DNA of 10,790 nt from Ignavibacteria bacterium (GTDB lineage: Bacteria; Bacteroidota; Ignavibacteria; Tepidaquicellales; OLB5), in assembly GCA_030835005.1 (NCBI GenBank), contig JAUQWT010000189.1, positions 1 to 10,790 of the forward strand, read 5' to 3'. Positions 1 to 5,646 of the stretch are shown here, one piece after another. The position numbers were made by a program, and so were the translations under genes. Every line of letters begins with the position of its first letter. The stretch's first letter is position 1. Below the pieces are notes generated by a model, which was not told the DNA's origin, did no database searches, and saw nothing but the letters and a program-made list of their open reading frames with translations.

Positions 1-920
1 TCAATAAAAACTGCATCGTCTGCTGTCATATCAAGCAGACCGTCAAGGTCATGTCTGTTTATCCTGCTGATATATTCTTTTACGATCTCAATTGCATTCT
101 CCCCTGATAAACCGGTTTCGATCTGAACTAAACGGGTTTCATTGAGTATTCCCAGGTATGTTGGCTTCAGTTCTTTTTCTGTTACTCTGAAAGATGCCTT
201 CTTTACATAGAATGCTTTTGCTCCGGGTGCGCTTGATACTATATGCCTCAGCTCCGTTCCAAAATAATGCAGGGCAACGCCATCCTGCACACCGTAACCG
301 CTATCGATCTCGCCGGAAGAAATCATCTTTCTGTATGCTTTCCTTAGTTCTCCGCGCTTATCATAATGCGGACAGAAACTTCCTTCGAGGAATCCGAGAC
401 AGCCAACTCTGCGCCAAATGTCATCTTTTGGATTTTTAAACCCGTCTTCAAACCAGCAAATTGCTCCTGCGCTCATACCACTTAAAATGATACCCTGCTG
501 CCAGGCTTTTTTCATGATGCGGTCTAAACCGGCTTTGCGCCAAACCTGCATTAAGAATCTGGGACTGCCGCCGCCTACGAATATCATGTCCTGGCTTAGA
601 ATCATTTGTTCAAGTTTTCTGAACGGGATAGGTTTTTTTGAAAGCGAAAGGTGTGCCGGGTTACAGCTGAATTTCTTATATGCACGGTAGAATTTCGCAA
701 TATAATCTTCGTGATCGCCCCCGGCTGTAGGGAGGAAAAGAACTTTCGGTTTAGCTTTATTGGTCTGCAGCAGAATGTACTCATCAAGAAGAAGATTATC
801 CGGCTGATCAGAGAATCCGCCTCCGCCAAGAGCAATTATCTGCCCATGGTTTTCTTTGGTAACATGCCTTTTTAAAGTAGATGAAATTTTGCCCGTAATT
901 TTTGAAATAGATTTCAACAT
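1..920 (-). CDS. Peptidase E-like (S51) serine hydrolase with a C-terminal NTF2/SnoaL-like extension, 3' end outside the window
   Basis: The frame runs from ATG at 920 to the left edge without a stop, giving 306 codons. Residues about 26-265 match the S51 peptidase E family: an IIALGGGGF strand near residue 28, FVGGGSP at 114-120, the nucleophile elbow SGMSAGAICWF with Ser150, and CPHYD with His185. The Ser-to-His distance (35 residues) is close to that of E. coli PepE. The third triad member is probably Asp159 or Asp166/167, but I cannot settle which. S51 enzymes are cytoplasmic; PepE cleaves Asp-X dipeptides, while YgaJ-like relatives have unclear substrates. From about residue 275 the sequence changes to a helix with 'INRHDLDGLL' and then 'TADDAVFI', which is typical of the start of an NTF2/SnoaL-like domain. 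Usual S51 proteins (about 230 residues) end before this point. The N-terminus has about 25 extra basic residues and no Shine-Dalgarno motif. The S51 call is firm; the fusion is likely but incomplete in this window. Confidence 0.9.
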   Translation of the reverse strand, partial: MLKSISKITGKISSTLKRHVTKENHGQIIALGGGGFSDQPDNLLLDEYILLQTNKAKPKVLFLPTAGGDHEDYIAKFYRAYKKFSCNPAHLSLSKKPIPFRKLEQMILSQDMIFVGGGSPRFLMQVWRKAGLDRIMKKAWQQGIILSGMSAGAICWFEDGFKNPKDDIWRRVGCLGFLEGSFCPHYDKRGELRKAYRKMISSGEIDSGYGVQDGVALHYFGTELRHIVSSAPGAKAFYVKKASFRVTEKELKPTYLGILNETRLVQIETGLSGENAIEIVKEYISRINRHDLDGLLDMTADDAVFI

Positions 921-1072
921 TGTTTCGTAAAGCCCGTCAAATTGAATTTATATTTGGCAAAATCGTCATAAATTGGCAATAATTAAAGGTTATAAATATT
1001 AATATTTTATATTTATTTTTTGTACAGTGTATGAAACCGTTGAAACAATTTTAATGATTTCTTAATTTTTTT

Positions 1073-1092
1073 CCCACGGATGAATCCGTGGG
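1073..1092. repeat. Perfect 9-bp inverted repeat (REP-like palindrome)
   Basis: CCCACGGAT at 1073-1081 and ATCCGTGGG at 1084-1092 are perfect reverse complements separated by only GA. It is GC-rich within a very AT-rich stretch. It overlaps the first unit of the 20-bp tandem array, and the later units keep only a shortened GGAT-AA-ATCC core. The 2-nt loop is too tight for a hairpin without opening one or two pairs, so in DNA it could equally be a protein-binding palindrome. It is followed by GGCTAAC rather than a T-run, so it does not look like an intrinsic terminator. Confidence 0.75.
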
Positions 1093-1196
1093 CTAACGGA
1101 TAAATCCAAGGGCTAACGGATAAATCCAAGGGCTAACAAATAAATTCATAGGCAAGCGGATAAACACGCAGGCTAACAATTAAAACCATAAGCTAA
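1077..1196. repeat. Tandem array of six 20-bp units, decaying to the right
   Basis: Six head-to-tail units start at 1077, 1097, 1117, 1137, 1157 and 1177. Units 2 and 3 are identical (CGGATAAATCCAAGGGCTAA). Unit 1 differs from them at three positions, and units 4-6 diverge progressively while keeping the register, the central TAAA and the trailing GGCTAA-like end. The period is exactly 20 bp, about two helical turns. The array ends 17 bp before the ATG of the acetyltransferase gene, so it lies in its leader or promoter. Every unit contains TAA, so the array is not a coding repeat in the forward direction. The unit's half-palindrome links it to the adjacent perfect inverted repeat. Function is unknown; polymerase-slippage expansion of a REP-like element or an operator array are both possible. 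Confidence 0.85.
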
Positions 1197-1213
1197 CGCT
1201 CAATCACATAAAA

Positions 1214-1648
1214 ATGTCAATACATGAAAAATATGATTTCAAAATATTGGACATGAGCCATTTTGTAGAAGCCGCCGCGCTCTGGAAGCAAACAGAAGGC
1301 TTGGGGCTGATAAATGATTCGGTGGGATCAATAAAGAACTATCTTCTGCGCAACAAAGGGATGAGTTTTGTTTGTATTGAAAGCTCAACCGGAAAAGTTG
1401 TGGGGACGAATCTGGCCGGGCATGATGGAAGGCGGGGATATATGTATCACTTAGCCGTTAACAAAGAACACCGCGGGCATGGAATTGGTAAGACTCTTGT
1501 AGAGATGAGTGTGGAAGCAATTAAGAAAGAAGGCATAACAAGATGCATTATAATGGTAAAAACCGGCAATGATGGCGGACATGAGTTTTGGGAAAGTATA
1601 GGGTGGAAAAGAAGAGAGGATTTAAACGCCTATTCGGTTGATTTGTGA
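1214..1648 (+). CDS. GNAT family N-acetyltransferase
   Basis: This 144-residue protein has the length and order of a single-domain GNAT enzyme. The acetyl-CoA pyrophosphate-binding loop HRGHGIGKTLV is at residues 86-96 (the Q/RxxGxG/A motif A), just after the strand YMYHLAV (77-82). Motif B is represented by the HEFWESIGWKRR segment at 123-134. GNATs transfer acetyl from acetyl-CoA to an amine on a small molecule or protein; the substrate cannot be read from the sequence. The ORF resembles the YpeA-type subgroup in its compactness, but this is only an impression. The start is ATG after an A-rich leader with no Shine-Dalgarno motif. The gene sits directly behind the 20-bp tandem array and is followed by a 74-bp gap, so it is probably transcribed on its own or together with the next secreted protein. 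Confidence 0.9.
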   Translation: MSIHEKYDFKILDMSHFVEAAALWKQTEGLGLINDSVGSIKNYLLRNKGMSFVCIESSTGKVVGTNLAGHDGRRGYMYHLAVNKEHRGHGIGKTLVEMSVEAIKKEGITRCIIMVKTGNDGGHEFWESIGWKRREDLNAYSVDL

Positions 1649-1722
1649 ATCTGACAAAGAACTAATTTCTAATTACGCATTAGCCGGAATTATTTGTTAA
1701 ACCAATTTATTGAAAATATTTT

Positions 1723-2328
1723 ATGAAAGTACTACTACTTTTTGCAGCCATATTCAGCTGCCTTAGCATTTTCCTGATTCAGGATAGTTATTCTGTTACA
1801 GGTAAAAATAACAACCCGGGTGATTCTACTTTACTTAAATTGACGGCGGAAATACTTGAAGTCATAAAAGCAAGGAATTACGCTGACCTTGCAGAGTATT
1901 TTCATCCGGAATCAGGAGTCCGATTTTCACCATATGCATATATTGATACTGCAGTGGATCTGGTATTTACAAAGAAGTCTTTTTACAAGGAGTTTAAGAC
2001 AAAGAGTACTTCAAAACTCATTTGGGGATACTTTGATGGCAGCGGTGATACAATCAGGTTAAGCATAGATGATTATTTCAAAAGGTTTGTTTATGATGTT
2101 GATTTCTTGAATGCAGAGAAGACCACAGTTAACAGCAGTACTGCTCATGGTAACACTATAAACAACATAGCTGCCATTTATGACGGTTTACATTATACAG
2201 AAAGTTACTTTTCGGGGTTTGATGAGAAATTCGGCGGAATGGACTGGCGGGCTCTGAGACTTGTATATAAAGAACATGAAGGGAAATACTATTTGGTTGG
2301 GATAATTCATGATGAATGGACGATTTGA
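1723..2328 (+). CDS. Secreted or lipid-anchored conserved protein of unknown function
   Basis: A 201-residue protein with an N-terminal hydrophobic export signal (residues 3-20). Cys13 lies in an IFSC context that could be a marginal lipobox; otherwise cleavage by signal peptidase I after about residue 24 is likely. The mature part has a helical start (TLLKLTAEILEVIKARNYADL), a conserved-looking EYFHPESGVRFSPYAY block at 58-72, LIWGYFDGSG at 99-108, DYFKRFVYDVDF at 117-128, and a C-terminal GGMDWRALRLVY...YYLVGIIHDEWTI block. I recognise this arrangement from uncharacterised exported proteins of Bacteroidota and Bacillota, but know no function. The closing pattern (strand, short turn, 'YYLVGI') is compatible with an NTF2-like cone fold; that is only a guess. 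No operon overlap is seen: 74 bp separate it from the upstream gene and 74 bp from the downstream one. Confidence 0.75.
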   Translation: MKVLLLFAAIFSCLSIFLIQDSYSVTGKNNNPGDSTLLKLTAEILEVIKARNYADLAEYFHPESGVRFSPYAYIDTAVDLVFTKKSFYKEFKTKSTSKLIWGYFDGSGDTIRLSIDDYFKRFVYDVDFLNAEKTTVNSSTAHGNTINNIAAIYDGLHYTESYFSGFDEKFGGMDWRALRLVYKEHEGKYYLVGIIHDEWTI

Positions 2329-2355
2329 CTTGGAATAACAGAATTGCGAATTTGG

Positions 2356-2373
2356 ACTTCAAGAAAGTTTTTT
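2356..2373 (+). terminator. Weak possible intrinsic terminator
   Basis: ACTT (2356-2359) can pair with AAGT (2365-2368) around a 5-nt loop, extended by one wobble pair, and five further T residues follow. The stem is very short and AT-rich, so termination would be inefficient. Its place, 27 bp after the stop of the secreted protein gene and before the five-gene run, is the main argument for it. Confidence 0.2.
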
Positions 2374-2402
2374 AGTGTTAATTAGAATGTAATGGAGAGA
2401 GA

Positions 2403-2996
2403 ATGAAATCTGAGATTATTATCAGACAGAAACAGGCAAGAGTGCTTCGCGCTTTCAGAAAGATACACAGAACAACTGGCGCAATTTTGTTTTTATTTTT
2501 CTTTTTTGTTGCAATTACCGGACTTACTCTGGGGTGGAAAAAACACACCGGCGGGCTCATTCTGCCAAAATCATATAATGGAACATCAACCAATCTGAAA
2601 GACTGGCTGCCATTGGATAGCCTGCACAAGATTGCATGTAAAGTGCTGCATGATTCAGTATCCAAAGACCTTTCGCCTGAGCTTGAAAGGATTGACGTAA
2701 GAAAAGATAAAGGAATGGTGAAGTTCGTTTTCATAGACCATTACTGGGGAATACAGCTAGATGGCGCAACGGGAAAGTTACTGCATATTGAAAGAAGGCG
2801 TTCGGATTTTATTGAAAATCTGCATGATGGTTCTATACTTGATTACTATTTTGAGACAAGCTATGAGCAGATTAAACTGGTTTATACAAGCATAATGGGA
2901 ACGGCCTTGTTAACTTTTACAGTAACCGGTTTTTGGCTATGGATCGGGCCAAAAAGAATGAGAAGGAAAACTCAAGGAAGAAAGAGAAATAAATGA
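2403..2996 (+). CDS. PepSY-associated two-helix membrane protein
   Basis: A 197-residue protein with a basic cytoplasmic N-terminus containing the RKIHR motif (His22), a first membrane helix at about 24-45, an extracytoplasmic loop of about 110 residues, a second helix at about 160-181 (ending GFWLW), and a strongly basic tail (about 182-197). This plan, with the HR motif before helix 1 and ENLHDGSI (138-145) before helix 2, is that of the PepSY-associated TM helix family. The loop has PepSY-like strands (VKFVFIDHYWGIQLDGATGKLL). Larger family members are linked to iron uptake or ferric reduction; the job of this short form is unknown. His22 and His141 are candidate heme or metal ligands by analogy only. 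The GGAG at 2394-2397 is the one clear Shine-Dalgarno motif in the window. It is the first gene of a tight five-gene run, and its TGA overlaps the next ATG. Confidence 0.8.
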   Translation: MKSEIIIRQKQARVLRAFRKIHRTTGAILFLFFFFVAITGLTLGWKKHTGGLILPKSYNGTSTNLKDWLPLDSLHKIACKVLHDSVSKDLSPELERIDVRKDKGMVKFVFIDHYWGIQLDGATGKLLHIERRRSDFIENLHDGSILDYYFETSYEQIKLVYTSIMGTALLTFTVTGFWLWIGPKRMRRKTQGRKRNK

Positions 2997-3403
2997 TAAA
3001 GCATATAAATCTTGTGGAGACGATCTTGTATGTAAGTAACCAGGACAGAAGCTGCAAATTCTATGAAAAAATATTCAGGAAATCACCCGACCTAAATGTA
3101 CCGGGAATGGCTGAGTTCATAATTTCCGAAAAATGCAAGCTGGGTCTAATGCCAAATGACGGCATTGCCCGGATATTAGGTCAAAAGACTCCGCACCCTG
3201 CAAGCGGTAATGGGATACCGAGATGTGAGCTGTATTTTTACGTTAATGACGTTCAGATGGAGTATGATAATGCTGTGGCCAGCGGTGCAGTTGTGATAAG
3301 CGCCATAGCCAAAAGGAACTGGGGTGATACAGTGTGTTACTTTGCAGATCCAGACGGGCATATAATCGCATTTGCACAAGAAGAATTAAGTGTTAGAAAA
3401 TAG
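2993..3403 (+). CDS. VOC (glyoxalase/bleomycin resistance/dioxygenase) superfamily protein
   Basis: At 136 residues this has the length of a two-module VOC protein. Module 1 opens with NLVETILYVSN and the RSCKFYEKIF helix; module 2 has RCELYFYVNDVQMEYDNAVASGA (78-99) and the hallmark closing strand pair WGDTVCYFADPDGHIIAFAQE (110-130). The usual first-strand metal ligand is His; here the equivalent region offers Glu9, and other candidate ligands are Glu79 and Glu130. VOC enzymes use a divalent metal for glyoxalase, thiol-transferase or dioxygenase chemistry, or bind drugs without catalysis. The activity here cannot be assigned. Its ATG overlaps the upstream stop (ATGA), so translation is probably coupled to the membrane protein gene. 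The next gene follows after 12 bp. Confidence 0.87.
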   Translation: MIKHINLVETILYVSNQDRSCKFYEKIFRKSPDLNVPGMAEFIISEKCKLGLMPNDGIARILGQKTPHPASGNGIPRCELYFYVNDVQMEYDNAVASGAVVISAIAKRNWGDTVCYFADPDGHIIAFAQEELSVRK

Positions 3404-3415
3404 AAATAAAAATCT

Positions 3416-3808
3416 ATGAATATAATTACGGAACTTAATGAGGCAATTGAACATCAGCTGAAGAGGTATCTTGATAATTTCGTTCAAAAAAACTGGGGTA
3501 TTTTTGCCGGAATGCTGGATGAAGATTTCACTTACTTCAGTGACAACTGCACATTGTGGAATAAATCTGAATTTGTAGAGTTCATGAAGAAAGACAACTG
3601 GATACCGCTTGGTGAAGGTTATAGATACAGTGACCTCTCGGTGCATGGTTCAATGTCAGGAGATTTTGCACTCGCAGCCTACAAAGTTGAATTTACAGGC
3701 ACATCAAACGGAAAACAAATGAACATTTATGCAATTGAGTCAACTGCATTTGTAAAGCATGATTCTATTTGGAAAGTCATCCATAGTCATGCAAGCAACA
3801 AGACTTGA
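3416..3808 (+). CDS. NTF2-like (SnoaL/DUF4440-type) small protein
   Basis: A 130-residue protein with no export signal. It has the NTF2-like order: a long N-terminal helix (residues 3-33, with 'NFVQKNWGIFAGMLDEDFTYFS'), a short helix around SEFVEFMKK (51-59), then strands RYSDLSVHGSM, FALAAYKVEFTGTSNGKQMNIYAIESTAFVKHDSIWKVIHSHAS that would form the curved sheet. The terminal 'W KVIHSHAS' strand is typical of DUF4440/SnoaL_3 proteins, whose pockets bind small hydrophobic ligands or carry out ketosteroid isomerase-like reactions. No catalytic pair can be assigned. It begins 12 bp after the VOC gene and its TGA overlaps the TTG start of the DCC gene by four bases, which supports co-translation. 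Confidence 0.8.
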   Translation: MNIITELNEAIEHQLKRYLDNFVQKNWGIFAGMLDEDFTYFSDNCTLWNKSEFVEFMKKDNWIPLGEGYRYSDLSVHGSMSGDFALAAYKVEFTGTSNGKQMNIYAIESTAFVKHDSIWKVIHSHASNKT

Positions 3809-4212
3809 AAAGTAACAGCGATAAAATAACCGCTGCGGATCCAAAAGGATGGGTATTATATGACGGTTACTGCGGATTCTGTTCATGGTGGATTCCGTTT
3901 TGGAAGAAGACTATAAACAAAACAGGATATGATATTGCCATGCTGCAGGATAAATGGGTGCGCGATGAGGTGAAATTGCCTGAAGAACCGGTTAACAAAG
4001 ATATTGTTTTGCTATTTGCAGACGGGAAAAAACTTGTTGGCGCAGACGCGTATATATTCGGCATGCGGGCTGTCTGGTGGTCAAGTCCGATTGGATATTT
4101 GCTCAGCTTGCCCGGTTTAAAACATTTGACGTGGTTATTTTACCGCTTGTTTAACCGCAACAGGCTCCTGGTTTCCAAAGTGTGCAGGCTAAAGCCTGAA
4201 ATAATAGTTTAA
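3805..4212 (+). CDS. DCC family (DUF393) thiol-disulfide oxidoreductase-like protein
   Basis: A 135-residue protein with the family signature YDGYCGFC near the N-terminus (Asp20, Cys23, Cys26; the D-x-x-C-x-x-C motif that names DCC proteins). It then has a strand with LQDKW, the IVLLFADGKKLVGADAYIFGMRAVWW block (67-92), and the usual C-terminal LFYRLFNRNRLLVSKVCR segment with Cys127. The family is predicted to be thioredoxin-like; a redox role for the CxxC pair is inferred, and few members have been tested. The start is TTG at 3805-3807, overlapping the upstream TGA; no in-frame ATG lies before the DCC motif. The short TTG-initiated frame therefore probably relies on re-initiation after the NTF2-like gene. 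Only 6 bp separate its stop from the next ATG. Confidence 0.9.
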   Translation: MKSNSDKITAADPKGWVLYDGYCGFCSWWIPFWKKTINKTGYDIAMLQDKWVRDEVKLPEEPVNKDIVLLFADGKKLVGADAYIFGMRAVWWSSPIGYLLSLPGLKHLTWLFYRLFNRNRLLVSKVCRLKPEIIV

Positions 4213-4218
4213 GTCAAG

Positions 4219-5379
4219 ATGATAGAGCCAAACAAAAAGAATACTATAAAAAAAATATTTTTCAACAAGATCGTTTCTGCGTCTATATTCTGCCTGCTTA
4301 TAAGCTGCCAAAGCAGGAACATTTCCTGCAATGCTGATTCAAAAGCAGACATAATAGAAGAACTCAAAAGCGAGATGGCCAGGCAGCAAATGACCTCAAT
4401 CTCGTTTGCCGTTTTCAAAAATGAAAATCTGATATTAAATAGCGCCTTAGGGTATGCAGATATAAACACCGGAAGGAAAGCAACAACCCAAACACGATAT
4501 TTAGTAGCTTCAATTTCTAAAACTATCACCTGTACTGCATTAATGCAGTTATATGAACAGAATTTATTCTCATTAGATGATGACATAAATGATTTCCTCC
4601 CGTTCACAGTGCGGAACCCCTCATATCCAAATGATAAAATTACAATCAGAATGCTGCTGGCACATTATTCAAGTATTTCTGATGAATACCAGAATAAACT
4701 TGACCTGTATTGCTATGGATATGACTGTCCAATGAGCCTTGAAGAGTATTTTGATAATATATTCTCACCGGGGGGCAAGTATCTTTCAAGGGAGAATTTT
4801 TCAAAACACAGGCCGGGAACAACAGCAGATTATAGTAATTTAGCGATGGCGCTTGCCGGCTATTTGGCAGAAAGAATCTCAAAACAGCCCTTTGACGCCT
4901 ATTGCAAAGATCATATTTTTCTTCCTTTAGGAATGACAAGATCAGAGTGGAGGCTCTCAAATATTCCACAAACTGAACTTGCTATCCCATACTCAGATTA
5001 CCTGACATCCTCCAATCCCCAATATACCTTTCCTGATTATCCTGATGGTGGACTAAGGACAACTGCCGAGGATCTCTCCAAATTCTTAATGGCATTTGCA
5101 ATTGACGGCCGTTACAATAACACTCAAATTCTGCAGCCTGCAACTGTTGACTTAATGAAAACACTTCAGTTTGGGAGTGATGAACAGGCATTGGCTTTTT
5201 ATTACATCACAATAAACGGGAATAGAGTGATCGGGCACAACGGCAGCGAAATGGGTGTGACTACGGAAATGTATTTAGATCCAATTCGCAAGACCGGAGT
5301 GATCATTTTGAATAATAACGATGAAACAAATTTGGAAAGATCATTATCCCTTTTATTCAATTACGCGAACAATTATTGA
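4219..5379 (+). CDS. Class C beta-lactamase-like serine hydrolase, predicted lipoprotein
   Basis: A 386-residue protein beginning with a lipoprotein signal: a basic N-terminus, a hydrophobic stretch at 18-29, and the lipobox LLIS-Cys30. The hydrolase domain has all three marks of the beta-lactamase/DD-peptidase (serine hydrolase) fold: S98-I-S-K101 (SxxK), Y205-S-N207 (YxN), and H340-N-G342 in place of the KTG triad. The segment LLAHYSSISD (146-155) matches the usual LLTHTSG region. Members with the HxG version are esterases, D-amino-acid amidases or peptidases more often than true beta-lactamases, so a resistance role should not be assumed. Lipidation would anchor it in the periplasm or on the outer membrane. 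It closes the tight five-gene run, 6 bp after the DCC gene, and is the longest gene in it. Confidence 0.92.
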   Translation: MIEPNKKNTIKKIFFNKIVSASIFCLLISCQSRNISCNADSKADIIEELKSEMARQQMTSISFAVFKNENLILNSALGYADINTGRKATTQTRYLVASISKTITCTALMQLYEQNLFSLDDDINDFLPFTVRNPSYPNDKITIRMLLAHYSSISDEYQNKLDLYCYGYDCPMSLEEYFDNIFSPGGKYLSRENFSKHRPGTTADYSNLAMALAGYLAERISKQPFDAYCKDHIFLPLGMTRSEWRLSNIPQTELAIPYSDYLTSSNPQYTFPDYPDGGLRTTAEDLSKFLMAFAIDGRYNNTQILQPATVDLMKTLQFGSDEQALAFYYITINGNRVIGHNGSEMGVTTEMYLDPIRKTGVIILNNNDETNLERSLSLLFNYANNY

Positions 5380-5646
5380 TTCCGCTTGTATCAATTATAG
5401 CAGAGCAGCAGATAAAATTGATCTCTATATGCAGAAAATGCGACTCGCCGGAATTGAAATTTGTTTAAACCAAACTCTAAAAACAAAGAACCTAATGGCT
5501 ATCTCATTATATTTCAATGGTCAGGCACTCTTATTTTCATTTATTCATCTGTAACAAAGAATTATATTGCAGGGAATACAGGAGGTTTTGGAAACGTTCA
5601 GGCCTTTACTGCAATTCAAATTAACGAGCAAATCAAAAACACCAAT
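5380..5646. other. Gap before the malic enzyme gene, nothing assignable
   Basis: This 267-bp stretch separates the hydrolase stop from the malic enzyme ATG. One forward frame stays open from 5461 and joins the malic enzyme in frame, but the encoded 62 residues resemble no malic enzyme N-terminus. It presumably holds the malic enzyme promoter. An AT-rich TATATTTC at 5508-5515 comes near a Bacteroidota -7 element, but I see no matching upstream TTTG at the proper distance. No strong hairpin with a T-run follows the hydrolase stop. Confidence 0.5.

Larger units (their letters stand above)
921..1213. other. Divergent intergenic region, AT-rich, with a palindrome and a tandem array
   Basis: This 293-bp gap lies between two divergently transcribed genes, so it should hold promoters for both. 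I cannot place a convincing -35/-10 or Bacteroidota -33/-7 pair. The left half (921-1070) is very AT-rich. It contains two TTGGCAA copies 19 bp apart (954-960 and 973-979) and a perfect AT-only palindrome at 994-1007 (AAATATT/AATATTT). The right half is occupied by the 20-bp tandem repeat described separately. No ORF of interest is seen. Confidence 0.6.

Noticed and set aside
1077..1196. The 20-bp array as a CRISPR
   Set aside because: The units are directly abutting with no unique spacers, and there are no cas genes in the window.
1669..1683. CTAAT/ATTAG 5-bp inverted repeat after the acetyltransferase gene as a terminator
   Set aside because: Too short and AT-only, with no T-run; not distinguishable from chance.
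2351..2380. TTTG at 2351 followed 18 bp later by TAGTGTTA, a possible Bacteroidota -33/-7 promoter for the five-gene run
   Set aside because: The -7 part matches only about four of the six fixed positions, and the sequence is so AT-rich that such partial matches are expected by chance.
4219..5379. A true antibiotic-resistance beta-lactamase, as part of a resistance island with the VOC protein and the acetyltransferase
   Set aside because: The third motif is HNG, not KTG; the VOC and GNAT proteins match no named resistance enzyme; and no mobile-element genes are present.
5321..5554. A 77-codon forward frame overlapping the hydrolase stop
   Set aside because: It begins inside the hydrolase gene in another frame and shows no recognisable domain or codon pattern.
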